From positions 1 to 33,846 of the forward strand of contig JAFLBB010000053.1 in NCBI GenBank assembly GCA_017304135.1: a stretch of DNA of 33,846 bases, written 5' to 3'. The DNA comes from Acidobacteriota bacterium (GTDB taxonomy: Bacteria; Acidobacteriota; Terriglobia; Bryobacterales; Bryobacteraceae). Below, piece by piece: positions 9,069-18,400 of the stretch. The stretch's first letter is position 1; each line of letters begins with the position of its first letter. A program made the translations under genes and the position numbers. The notes under the pieces are model-generated. The model was not told where the DNA came from and did no database searches. It saw only the letters and a list, made by a program, of their open reading frames with translations.

Positions 9069-10454
9069 ATGCACCAAACCCCGATGGGACGACGCACCGT
9101 GCTCGCGGCGGGACTGGGCGCGTTCCTCCCCCCCGCCCCTGCCGCCTCGAATACGCCTGGTGAGCGCGAGGTCGCTCAGTCCATCGAGGGCGCCCATGAG
9201 GAGATGTTCCGGCGGTTTCTCGATCCTGAGTATGGGACGACCTACGACTATGCGCCGCCCGGCGGCACACCGTTGCTGCCAACGCCGCAGGAGTGCCGTG
9301 AGCTGAAACCGAACGCCCTCGCCTGGTGGTCTCCCATCGAGAACGGCGGCTTCTTTGGCGGCCTCTATCTGAGCGCGTTGAGTGACCGCTTCCGCCTCGC
9401 GCGGTCGGCGGCGAATGAACAGGGGGCGCGCCGCGTCGCGTCGGGATTGGTCCGGCTGGCCCGCGCCGGCGGCACGCCGGGATTCATTGCGCGCGGCGTA
9501 TCCACCGACGGCCTCACGCACTTCCCCGCCAGCTCCAGCGACCAGACCTTTCCCTGGTTCTATGGCATGACTGCATACCTGATGAGCGGTATCGTCAAGG
9601 GCAACGAGAAGCGGGAACTCGTGCGGCTCATGGAAGAGGTGGCCGATGGTCTCCAGCGGAATGCCTGGCGCATGCCATGCGACCGTGCCGGATTCGGACA
9701 CTTCGGCGACTGGCTCGGCGCGTTCTCCGACGCCAATACAACCTTGACCGGAGCCGAACCGCATTTCGACGCAGCCTCCCGCCTGCTGTTCGTTCACCTG
9801 GCCCTGTACCGCCTGACGGGCAAACGCGCTTGGCTGGATCTCTATCGCCAGCGGCGGGACGAACGGCCCGGTGAAGCCGCCCGCTCACGCCTGGAGATCT
9901 GCGCCCAGGGCGTGGAGTACGCCCCGCCCGGAACCCCGGCTCGCTATCCCGATCATCCACCGCTGTGGACATCCGCTAGCTCGCAAGCGGCCCTCCTTGG
10001 GCTTCTGCGAATGGAGCCCGATCCGGGCGCCCGCTCCCACTATCGCAAGGGGCTCGATGCCAATGCCGCCCGCGCGGCGCGGTACGTGGATCGGTACCAG
10101 GGCTTCAACAATCTCGACCAATCCGCTTTCGAGCATGACTGGCGCTTCCTGAACGAACTCTGGCGGCCGCAGAGCTCAATCCAGGACGCCGTCAGGCTGG
10201 CTACCACCCAGGTGCGCGAATGGCACAAACGTTCGCCACGAAAGGTGTATGAATGCGACTTTGTGCGCGATCCTCTGTTCGCCGCCTGGATCGTGAACCT
10301 CGCGGGCAACCGGGCTTCTACCGCCCCGGCGAGGTCCCAGGTCCTCAAAGCCCTCACTCACTACCGGTGGAGTTGCCTGCACACCAGCCATTTCTTCATG
10401 GCCGAGTGCGTCTACTACTCAGGCCGGACCCACGCGCATCTCTCTAAGCCTTGA
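9069..10454 (+). CDS. Uncharacterised exported protein, second of a tandem paralogous pair
   Basis: A protein of 461 residues, clearly homologous along its whole length to the preceding gene: the shared blocks occur in the same order ([87 protein letters not shown]). The leader [20 protein letters not shown] again looks like a Tat signal. The frame is open well upstream inside the first paralogue, but the ATG at 9069 has GGGAGG 6 nt before it, follows the previous stop by 2 nt and gives a leader matching that of its sister, so it is preferred. The 3' end overlaps the convergent DUF1552 gene by 11 nt. The two copies have diverged substantially, so the duplication is old and both are probably functional, perhaps with different specificities. 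Confidence 0.78.
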   Translation: MHQTPMGRRTVLAAGLGAFLPPAPAASNTPGEREVAQSIEGAHEEMFRRFLDPEYGTTYDYAPPGGTPLLPTPQECRELKPNALAWWSPIENGGFFGGLYLSALSDRFRLARSAANEQGARRVASGLVRLARAGGTPGFIARGVSTDGLTHFPASSSDQTFPWFYGMTAYLMSGIVKGNEKRELVRLMEEVADGLQRNAWRMPCDRAGFGHFGDWLGAFSDANTTLTGAEPHFDAASRLLFVHLALYRLTGKRAWLDLYRQRRDERPGEAARSRLEICAQGVEYAPPGTPARYPDHPPLWTSASSQAALLGLLRMEPDPGARSHYRKGLDANAARAARYVDRYQGFNNLDQSAFEHDWRFLNELWRPQSSIQDAVRLATTQVREWHKRSPRKVYECDFVRDPLFAAWIVNLAGNRASTAPARSQVLKALTHYRWSCLHTSHFFMAECVYYSGRTHAHLSKP

Positions 10455-11820
10455 TCTCCTCCAGTTGCTTCGTCGCGATTCCCACGGGGCGATCGATCGG
10501 AATGCCGGCGCACGCGAGCAGGGTGGTGAGCAGGTCTCCCTGATTTCCCTTTACATCCGCGAAGAAACGTCCCGTCTTGATTGAACCGCCGCCTTTGCCG
10601 GCAATCACGAAGGGAAGGTTTTCGCGGGTATGCTTGTTCCCATCCTCGAGGCCCGATCCCCACATCAGGATGCAGTTGTCCAGCAAGGTGCCGCCGCCTT
10701 CCTTCAGGCCGTGCATCTTCTTCACCATGTAAGCGAACTGCGCGATGTTGAACTCGGTGATCCGGGCGATTTTGCGAACCATTTCCGGGTTGTTGTTGTG
10801 ATGCGTGTTCGAATGGTGCTGGTCGTTGAAGCCCAGTTCCGGATAGGAGGCCCCGTTCGGTGTCGAGCCGATGTAGGTGCTGACCCGTGTGGTATCGGTC
10901 TGAAACGCCAGGACGTTCAGGTCGCACATCACCTGCATGTACTCGCTCCGTTTCTCGCCTTCCGGCATCCTGATCTCGATCGGCGGCGAATCGGACGCGT
11001 GGCGTTTGCTTGAGCGCACGCCGGCCTTCTCCAGTGCCGCCTCTTTCTGGCGGTATTCGATGGCCGCGATGCGCCGTTCCACTGAGCGCACGCTGTCCAG
11101 ATACTCATCGAGCTTCCGCTGGTCCGAGGCCGGCAATGTACGCCGCAGGTCTCTGGCGCCACCCAACACGATGTCCAACAAACTCCGGTCCAGTGAACTC
11201 AGCGGCGATGCTTCACCCGCTCCGCCCGTCTGCTCCCGCTTGTTGAACAGGCGATAGAGCACGTTCCGTGGATTGACCTCGGCCGGAACCGCCTGCGTCG
11301 GGGAACGAAAGCTGCAGTGCGAGTAGTAGGCCTCGTTCAGACCTTCCTGGTTCTCCTTCCAGGTTTGTGGCATCGTGGCCAACTCCAACGACGGCAGGGC
11401 CGTGAAGGCCCCCACGTGGTTGGCGGCAATCTGATCGGCGGAGATGGCGATATGGATCTCGTTCCGCTTGTCGGCGGCCGGCAATGTCGCCGTAAGCCAG
11501 GTGGAGAGTTCCAGCGCGTGCGGCGCCCCGTTGAAGGGAGCGATCGGGACGCCGGAGATCCCCTTCATCGTCAGGCACTGATCCAGGACGGGACGCAAAC
11601 TTTCGAGGGCTGGCGGCGGCGTCGTGAGAAAACTCTCCGCACTGGCCGGCCAGAACTGATCCATGATCACCCCGTGGGGCATATACATAAAGCCAAGGCG
11701 CACGGGCGGTTTGGTTTTGACCGTGTCTGCCCACCCCATGGAATCCATGAGCGGCAGTGCCAGGGTAACCCCCAAACCTTTCAGGTAAGCTCGCCGGTCA
11801 ATCATTGCGCGTTTGCTCAT
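10444..11820 (-). CDS. DUF1552 family exported protein
   Basis: A protein of 458 residues. The leader [20 protein letters not shown] carries the RRxYLKG motif typical of this family and of Tat export. Downstream blocks characteristic of DUF1552 include [55 protein letters not shown], the [15 protein letters not shown] region and [20 protein letters not shown]. The family is abundant in Planctomycetota, Verrucomicrobiota and Acidobacteriota and is nearly always next to a DUF1592-type cytochrome-like protein, as here; its biochemical role is unknown. AACGAGGAG lies about 7 nt upstream of the start, and the gene overlaps the 3' end of its upstream partner by 23 nt, so the two are co-translated. 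Confidence 0.9.
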   Translation of the reverse strand: MSKRAMIDRRAYLKGLGVTLALPLMDSMGWADTVKTKPPVRLGFMYMPHGVIMDQFWPASAESFLTTPPPALESLRPVLDQCLTMKGISGVPIAPFNGAPHALELSTWLTATLPAADKRNEIHIAISADQIAANHVGAFTALPSLELATMPQTWKENQEGLNEAYYSHCSFRSPTQAVPAEVNPRNVLYRLFNKREQTGGAGEASPLSSLDRSLLDIVLGGARDLRRTLPASDQRKLDEYLDSVRSVERRIAAIEYRQKEAALEKAGVRSSKRHASDSPPIEIRMPEGEKRSEYMQVMCDLNVLAFQTDTTRVSTYIGSTPNGASYPELGFNDQHHSNTHHNNNPEMVRKIARITEFNIAQFAYMVKKMHGLKEGGGTLLDNCILMWGSGLEDGNKHTRENLPFVIAGKGGGSIKTGRFFADVKGNQGDLLTTLLACAGIPIDRPVGIATKQLEEIKA

Positions 11821-13765
11821 TGATGGCTCCTCGTTCTTCCACTCGCCGGTGTGTAAAGGGATAACTCGTAATCACCCCGTAAATGAGCGACCGCATGCGG
11901 TACCCGTCCGCGGCGATCTCCTCCATCAGATTGTCCACCACGATTTCGTCGTAGCCTTCTAACTTTCGTCCCAGGGCGTAGGCAAGCAGTTTCTCCAGCA
12001 GGTTGCGGGAAACGTCGCCGGATCGGGCGGCGATGATGGCCTTCAGATCACGGGGGCCCGCAAAACGCTTCCCACCGGGAAGCTCCCCGGCCGCGTCAAT
12101 CGGCTGGCCATTGCTGTCCCGGTCGCGCCATCGCCCGATGGCATCGAACTTCTCCAAACCGAACCCGATCGGGTCGAGGATCTGATGGCAGTTGGCGCAC
12201 ACGGGATTCGTGCGGTGCAACTCGGTACGCTGGCGAACCGTCAGATTCGCGACAGTCGCCTGATCCTGCTTATCCAGGGCCGGAACGTCAGGCGGGGCGG
12301 CGGGCACGTGGTCGCCCAGCACCTGTTCCAGTACCCAAACGCCACGCTTCACCGGACTCGTGCGGTTGGGGAACGAGGTTGCGGCGAGAATACCCGGCAT
12401 CCCCAGCACCCCGCCACGATTGCCATCATTCAGCCGGACCCGCCGCATCTGGGGTCCCTTGGTGGTTTTCTCCAAACCGTAAATCGATGCCAAGGTCTCA
12501 TTGAGATAGGTGTAATCACTCTCCACGAAACCAATGACGCTCTTGTCCTCGCGGACGATGCTTTCGAAGAACAGGCGGACTTCGTCATACATCGCCTGAC
12601 GCATCGTAGCGGTCATCTGCGGGAACAACGCGGGATCGAAGACTTGACGCTTCAACCCGCCGACGCTCAACCATTGCGCACCGAAGCCGTCGAACAATGC
12701 CCGCGAACGGCGATCGTCCAGTAAACGCTTCGCCTGCGCCTTCAGAACCCCCGGCTCATGCAGCTTTCCGCTGTCGGCCAGCGCCATCAGTTCGTCGTCG
12801 GGCATCGTGGCCCATAACAGATACGACAATCGGGAAGCGAGTTGATGGTCGTCCAGCGGAACGATCCCCGTGCTCGATCCGGCTTCGGCTTCGGCTCCTC
12901 GCGCCGGCGTAATGAACAGGAATTGAGGAGACACGAGGATCGCCTTGAGCATCAAGTGGAGTGCCTGCGGGTAGGCCAGGTTGTTGCGCCGTCCCAGGTC
13001 GAATGTCGCCACCAGGACATCCAACTCCCCCTCCGTGGGTGGCCGGCGGTAGGCTTTCCTGGCAAGAGACCGGGCGACGTTCCGCGCCTCGCCCCGTGGG
13101 TCCGTCTTCGGCGCCGATGGTTCACCGAACAGCCGTTTCTGTACCGTGGTGGGTGGGGCGCCGTCCGGCGCCACGATCCGGCGCAGCACCTTGTCGGCGA
13201 TGGTCAGATACTGCTCGAGTTGGAGGGGTGAAAGCGAGTTGAGGTAACCCGCGCCGCTGACTTCATCCGGCAATCCATCGGCAATCGACGGGTCCACGCC
13301 GAACAGGTCCCGCAACGTGTTGCCGTACTCGGTCTTGGTCAACCGCCGGATGACGAATGGTCCCGGATCCTTGTGGCTGAGGTATTTCAGCTTCGCAAGC
13401 CAATCGACGAACATCTGGCGATCGGCCTCGTCGGGCTGAGCAGCGCCTTTGGGCGGCATGTCGTGCGCCTTCACTCGGGCCGCGGCTTTCCTCCATTGTT
13501 CGGTGAAGGCTGCGTGGCCGGGAGCCTTGAGCGCCGGGGAGAAATTGACTCCCGCCCGCGTAGGGCGCCTGTTCTGGTGGCAGGGTAGGCAATAGGTGGT
13601 GACAAACGGCGTTACACGGCCGCGAAAAAACTGTTCGGCGTCGGCCTTCAGCGCTTCGTGATCGGCGGCCATCGAGCGGCAAGGCGAGGCCAAACCTACG
13701 ATGAGGTACAAGCCCAGCAATACGGGCGCCTTCGAAATCCGGCGGATCGCACCTGCACCAGCCAT
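11798..13765 (-). CDS. DUF1587/DUF1592/DUF1588/DUF1585 protein with two CxxCH motifs
   Basis: A protein of 655 residues with an N-terminal hydrophobic leader ([15 protein letters not shown]). Two haem-binding-type motifs are visible: CLPCH at residues 59-63 and CANCH at 523-527, the second directly before the family block [20 protein letters not shown]. Between them come the blocks of the DUF1587-1592-1588 series, for example [65 protein letters not shown] and [33 protein letters not shown]1585 ends it ([12 protein letters not shown]). Such proteins are presumed exported c-type-cytochrome-like proteins of unknown reaction, paired with DUF1552. The start has AAGGAGAA about 10 nt upstream. No truncation is visible. 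Confidence 0.9.
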   Translation of the reverse strand: MAGAGAIRRISKAPVLLGLYLIVGLASPCRSMAADHEALKADAEQFFRGRVTPFVTTYCLPCHQNRRPTRAGVNFSPALKAPGHAAFTEQWRKAAARVKAHDMPPKGAAQPDEADRQMFVDWLAKLKYLSHKDPGPFVIRRLTKTEYGNTLRDLFGVDPSIADGLPDEVSGAGYLNSLSPLQLEQYLTIADKVLRRIVAPDGAPPTTVQKRLFGEPSAPKTDPRGEARNVARSLARKAYRRPPTEGELDVLVATFDLGRRNNLAYPQALHLMLKAILVSPQFLFITPARGAEAEAGSSTGIVPLDDHQLASRLSYLLWATMPDDELMALADSGKLHEPGVLKAQAKRLLDDRRSRALFDGFGAQWLSVGGLKRQVFDPALFPQMTATMRQAMYDEVRLFFESIVREDKSVIGFVESDYTYLNETLASIYGLEKTTKGPQMRRVRLNDGNRGGVLGMPGILAATSFPNRTSPVKRGVWVLEQVLGDHVPAAPPDVPALDKQDQATVANLTVRQRTELHRTNPVCANCHQILDPIGFGLEKFDAIGRWRDRDSNGQPIDAAGELPGGKRFAGPRDLKAIIAARSGDVSRNLLEKLLAYALGRKLEGYDEIVVDNLMEEIAADGYRMRSLIYGVITSYPFTHRRVEERGAINEQTRND

Positions 13766-13849
13766 ACCCGGCGAGATTCTCCTTTTTGACCGGAACTTCC
13801 CATTTCAACCATCCCGGACCGACTCAGCATATCCCATCGCCCCGCTTGG

Positions 13850-14213
13850 ATGCTCCGCGGCCTGCCTGAGATGACGCCTGGGACGAATCAGCATGGGGAC
13901 GCTTTGAAACATGCGCTGGAACTTGGCCGGCCGGAGATCTTCACTACGGACCAAGGGCCGCGGTACACCAACCCTGGTTTCACCGGCATCCTGCGAGAAT
14001 TTGGCATCCAGATCAGCACGGACGGGCGCGTGCGGGCCCTGGACAGCATCTTCGCGGAACGACTTTGGCGGAGTGCGAAGTACGACGAGGTCTATTTACA
14101 GGATTACGGTAGCGTGGCCGAAGCAGGGGCCGGGCTGAGAAGCGACTTTCGGTTCTACAACTACGACCGGCCGCTACGACCGGCCGCGTCAAAGTCTGGG
14201 CTACCCAGCCGTC
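13850..14213 (+). pseudogene. IS3-type transposase (OrfB) C-terminal remnant, frameshifted
   Basis: Only the C-terminal half of a DDE integrase-core transposase is present. Visible blocks are RPEIFTTDQG (second catalytic Asp), FTGILREFGIQISTDGR, ALDSIFAERLWRS (catalytic Glu) and KYDEVYLQDYGSVAEA, which match the IS3/IS407-like group. The N-terminal part with the first catalytic Asp is missing and no start of its own is credible. At 14161-14186 a 13-bp unit is duplicated and pushes the reading frame by +1; without one copy the protein would continue FYNYDRPRQSLGYPAV, exactly the ending expected for this family. After about 14213 the sequence changes to an integrase. The remnant is therefore inactive in at least three ways. 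Confidence 0.85.
14161..14186 (+). repeat. 13-bp tandem duplication in the transposase remnant
   Basis: CTACGACCGGCCG occurs twice in direct succession (14161-14173 and 14174-14186). Removing one copy restores the family-typical C-terminal reading frame of the IS3 remnant, so the duplication happened after insertion of the element. Confidence 0.9.
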
Positions 14214-14540
14214 CTCGGCGAGGACCGCCTCTTTTCGCCCAAACCGGACGCGAAGGGTGACCGCCAGCGGGTGGAGAAGAGCTTCGACAACCTGCTGACC
14301 CTGGCAGGTATCGAAGACTTCCGCTTCCACGACCTCCGCCACACGTTCGCATCCTGGTACATGATGAACGGCGGCGACCTGTATGAGCTGGCGAAAATAC
14401 TCGGTCACTCGAACCTGAAGATGACCGAGCGCTACGCAAAGCTGGCGAAGCAACACATCGCCAGAACAGGAAGCACGGCACGAGAGATGTGGAAGATGCC
14501 CAGGGGAAGGGAAGGGGAACAACAGGTGGCATCTCGCTGA
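14214..14540 (+). pseudogene. Tyrosine integrase C-terminal fragment
   Basis: The sequence encodes the catalytic C-terminal end of a phage-type tyrosine recombinase: DRLFSPKPDAKGDRQRVEKS, then FRFHDLRHTFASWYMMNGG (the HxxR box), then LAKILGHSNLKMTERYAKL with the conserved His and the nucleophilic Tyr codon at 14433-14435. The first catalytic Arg and the whole DNA-binding N-terminus are absent, being replaced by the IS3 remnant in the same frame, so this is a broken gene rather than a small recombinase. A GTG at 14271 could start a product of 89 residues, but nothing supports expression. It implies that an integrative element once ended here; a tRNA-like 3' end lies about 70 nt downstream. Confidence 0.85.
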
Positions 14541-14743
14541 GATGTTCCCGTATTGTTCCCAAGCTTGCTAACGTTGCTGCTTGACCACCGCTAAGTTATT
14601 GAAAACGTGGTGGCCAGGGACGGCTTCAATCAGCATTACACACCGTTCTCGATTCCCCTCTCAGGGATCATCCTCGACCCCAGACTCGACCTGAGATCCC
14701 GCCTATCCGTTTGAAAGCAGTACGGATATAGGGAAGGGAATTT
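14541..14743. other. Non-coding gap with possible integrase attachment scar and direct repeats
   Basis: No gene is seen. TGGTGGCCAGGGACGG at 14608-14623 reads on the minus strand as CCGTCCCTGGCCACCA, which looks like the acceptor/CCA end of a tRNA, but no complete tRNA is present. CTCGACC occurs twice, 12 bp apart (14673-14679 and 14685-14691), ahead of the serine recombinase and could be a recombinase or operator site. Confidence 0.4.
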
Positions 14744-15493
14744 ATGGACGCGTTGTACTTCAGAGTCTCCAGCGACCGCCAGACTACGGAGAATCAGTTC
14801 GAGGATCTGGTCGCTGTTGCCCAACAATGCAATCCTGACCGAGATTGGTTTGGCATCCGCCGGTTGTTGAGCCAGGTTGTGTTTGCGGAAGATCGGTCGC
14901 TCGAACATGACGGCAGCCGAATCGTCTACGGTCTGGATTCAGAGGTCGCTGCGCGCCTTATCGAGCATTTCGTTTATGTCGACCAGGGTCGAAGTGGTAA
15001 GCGAGGAGCAAAGGCGCGATCTGGCTTCGCTCGCCTCCAACGCGACGCGGCGGTGGGGAAGTTCAAGCGCGTGCTGGTTTGGAAGGTCAGTCGCCTCGGC
15101 CGTGACATGCGGGAGGTGATCTCCAACGTGTTCGAGCTATCGGACCTCGGCATTGAAGTCTTCCCAATCAAATCGCAGACGGGTCCGATCTCCTCCAGCA
15201 TGGGTCGCCTCCTATGGGCTATTCAGGCCTGGTCTACAGAGATGGAGAACGAGGAGCGGAGCGAAGCGGTCAAGGCAGGACAGAAGCGAGCACGCGAGCA
15301 GGGCAAGTTGCCGGGTCGCCCGCGGCGCATATTGGATCGGAGTGAGGCGATTCGCCTCCGCGAACAGGGCCACTCCTGGTCACAGATCGGTTTCCGGCTC
15401 GGGGTTAGTCCTACCAGCGTCCGCCGGGCCTGGGACGCCCACTACACTGCTGGCGGGCCCTGCCAGAAATATGAGGGTGGAATCGCCGGATGA
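14744..15493 (+). CDS. Serine recombinase (resolvase/invertase family) with internal insertion
   Basis: A protein of 249 residues. The N-terminal resolvase domain begins LYFRVSSDRQTTENQ, with Ser9 as probable nucleophile, and continues with YVDQGRSGKRG and VWKVSRLGRDMREV (catalytic Arg region). The dimerisation helix is at about 160-185 (WSTEMENEERSEAVKAGQKR), then GRPRR and a C-terminal helix-turn-helix at about 200-230 (LREQGHSWSQIGFRLGVSPT). Between the first strand-helix and the YVDxGxSG block lie about 40 extra residues (roughly 36-77) not found in standard resolvases. The ATG is supported by GGGAAGGGAA. The stop overlaps the next start as ATGA, so the pair is translationally coupled. 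It could be a resolvase, invertase or small integrase; the complete set of motifs suggests it is active. Confidence 0.88.
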   Translation: MDALYFRVSSDRQTTENQFEDLVAVAQQCNPDRDWFGIRRLLSQVVFAEDRSLEHDGSRIVYGLDSEVAARLIEHFVYVDQGRSGKRGAKARSGFARLQRDAAVGKFKRVLVWKVSRLGRDMREVISNVFELSDLGIEVFPIKSQTGPISSSMGRLLWAIQAWSTEMENEERSEAVKAGQKRAREQGKLPGRPRRILDRSEAIRLREQGHSWSQIGFRLGVSPTSVRRAWDAHYTAGGPCQKYEGGIAG

Positions 15494-18400
15494 GCTCCCC
15501 AAAGAAACGGGTTATGCCCGCTCCAACCGGCTTGCCCAAACCGGATGATTTAGGCAGGGGCAAGGACACGCTTGCGGCCGACGTGGCGGCATTCGCATCC
15601 CAACTTCTTGAGAAGCACGCCAAGCGATTCCGGCGCCGGCCGGTGGCAATCAAGAAGAGGATCCTCAAGCTTCTGGCCACCCAGCTACCTCCCTACCCGC
15701 GGCCGGCGGGGAGGAAGCCTTCGGAGAATGTCACCTGTGCCAGCCGGCTCTACTCGGGCAACATCACGCTGAAGTCGCCGTTCAACGGCAGCCTGACGTT
15801 CGGCACGACGAAATACCTGGCTTCCCTGGAGCGCTCGGGCACGGGCGGGCTGACGCACACGTTGACCTACGGGACCAACGACTCCGGCGAGCTGACGAAG
15901 GTCCAATTCCCGCACGGCGGCGAATTGCAGTGGACCTACCGCAACTTCACCTACACCGGTTCGCGCAGGTTCCGCGAGGTGCAGGACCGCAAGCTAAAGA
16001 TGACCAATACCGGAACGACGCACACCTACCCGCTCACGCGCGACGACGCCGGAGACGCCGGCAAGAGCACGCACGCCTGCACGAAGCTCGACGACGCGGG
16101 CGGCATCGGGCGCAAGCAGTGGTTCTTTGAGACCAACACGGCCAGCGCGTACTTCGGGCGGCCGACGCAGTTTGATGAGATCGCGCTGCCTTCCACCGTG
16201 AAGCGCCGCGGGCAGTACACCTACGCCACCACGGCGGGCGGCGTGAAGTATGTCTCCAGCGAACTGTCCACCATCGACGTGGGCGCGGCCTATCAGAAGC
16301 AGTCCAAGGTGGAGCAGGACGTGAACGATTACGGCCTGACAACAGAGCGCCGGGTGTATGACTTCGGCAGCGGCACGACGCCCTCCTCCACGGTGACGGC
16401 CACGTATCGAACCACCTATGTCACGGACACGAACTACACCTCGCGTTACATGCGAAACCTCGTCCTCTGGGCCGACATGCAACTGGCAGGCGGTTCCTGG
16501 CGCGACACGGTGGACAACACCTATGACGACTACTCCGGCGCGAACACGCTGGTCTCCCGCACCGGCCTGCGCCAGCACGATTCGGCCAACTACGGCACGG
16601 GCGTCGTCTACCGCGGCAACCCGACGCTGGTGAAGCGCTATCCCGAGGGCATCGAGGCCACCCACCGCTACGACATCACGGGCATGGTGGAGAAGGCGAC
16701 GCAAGGCGCGACGAGCGTGCAGGTGACGCCCAGCCAGAACAACGCCGTGCCCTACCAGATCACGCCCAACGGCAACTCGTCGCTGGCGAGCACGATGAGC
16801 TGGAACACCTTCCTCGGGCTGACGCAGGAGACCGGTCCGAACGGCGCCAGCGCGTCGTACGGCTACGACACCTGGGGCCGTCCGACGAGCGTCACCTCGC
16901 CCCACGGGGCGGTGACGAACACGACCTACTCCACGGGCGGAACCTACCCTGCCACTACCACGACGACGATCAACAACAGCGGCGCGGGCGGCAACGGGCG
17001 CTGGACGAAGACGACGGTGGACGGCTTCGGCCGCGCCGTTAAGGTGGAATCGGGCTACAGCACGACGACCGTTTCCGTCGCGGAGACCACCTACGCCCCG
17101 TGCGCCTGCTCGCCGCTGGGCAAGGTGAGCGCGGTGTCGCGCCCGTACGCTCCAGGCGGCACCGTCTACTGGACCACCTACACCTACGACGCCCTGGGCC
17201 GCACCACGAACGTGACGCTGCCAAGCAGCATGGGCACCACCACCTACCTCTACGAAGGCAACACGGTGAAGACCACCGACGCGGCGGGCAAATGGAAGAA
17301 GTTCACCATGAACGCGTTCGGCCAGCTCGCGCAGGTGAACGAGCCCAACCCCGCCGGCGGGGCTGACCTCGTCACCACCTACACCTACGACATCTGGGGC
17401 AACCTGGTGGGCGTGTCGATGCCGCGCGGCTCCACCACGCAGACGCGCACCTTCACCTACAACAACCGCGGCAAGCTGACGGGCACGACGCTGCCCGAAA
17501 ACGGCACGACCACCTTCACCTACAACACCGACTTCACGCTGGCCTCGAAGACCGACGCCAAGAACCAGAAGATCACCTACACCTACGACACCTACAAGCG
17601 GCTGACCGAGGTGAAGCGGTTCACCGTGGCCAGCGATCCGGGCTCGGAAGACCTGACGCAGCGCGTGACGCACTACTACGACTCGAACCCGTTTGACGGC
17701 TCATTCACGCAGAACGGCGCGGGCCGGCGCACGGCTACGGTCTATTACATGCGCCGCTCGGGCTACTCGCCGCCCAATCCGCTCAACGGCCAGATCATTG
17801 AGATGTACAGCTACTCCACCGGCGGGCTGCTCACCAAGAAGCGCTTCACGGCCGTGCTGCAGAACCCGGTGGACACCTACAACAACGTGTCGAACTACAC
17901 CGACGTGGAATACACTTATGACAGCGAGGGCAGGCGCACGCAGATGGTGTATCCGAAAGGCCGCTACCGCGACACCGGCAGCCATGGGGCGCCGTGGATG
18001 CAGGATGCCAGCCGTACGCTCAACTACACCTACGATTCGATGGGCCGCATTCACACGATGGCCGAGCCGTCGCCGGGACCGTCGTGGGTGAGTGGGGTCA
18101 CCTACAACGCCGCCTCGCAGCCGACGAACTTCTCCGGCCTGGGCGAGACGCGCACCTACAACATTCTGGGCCAGCTCACGCAGATCACGGCCGGTTCGAG
18201 CTTCAGCGAGCGCTACGATTACGCGGCGACGCAGAACAACGGGCGAATCACCGGCAAGAAGAACCTGCTGTCGGGCGAGGAGGTGCAGTATGCCTACGAT
18301 TCGCTCCAGCGGCTGCAATCGGCCATCACGGTGACCGATCCGCTGGTGACGCAGTGGGGCCAGAACTTCAGCTACGACGGCTGGGGCAACCTGCTGGGGG

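Noticed and set aside
14608..14623. A tRNA gene at the tRNA-3'-end-like sequence
   Set aside because: Only the acceptor/CCA end is present; the T loop, anticodon and D arms are absent on either side. It is kept only as a possible attachment scar.
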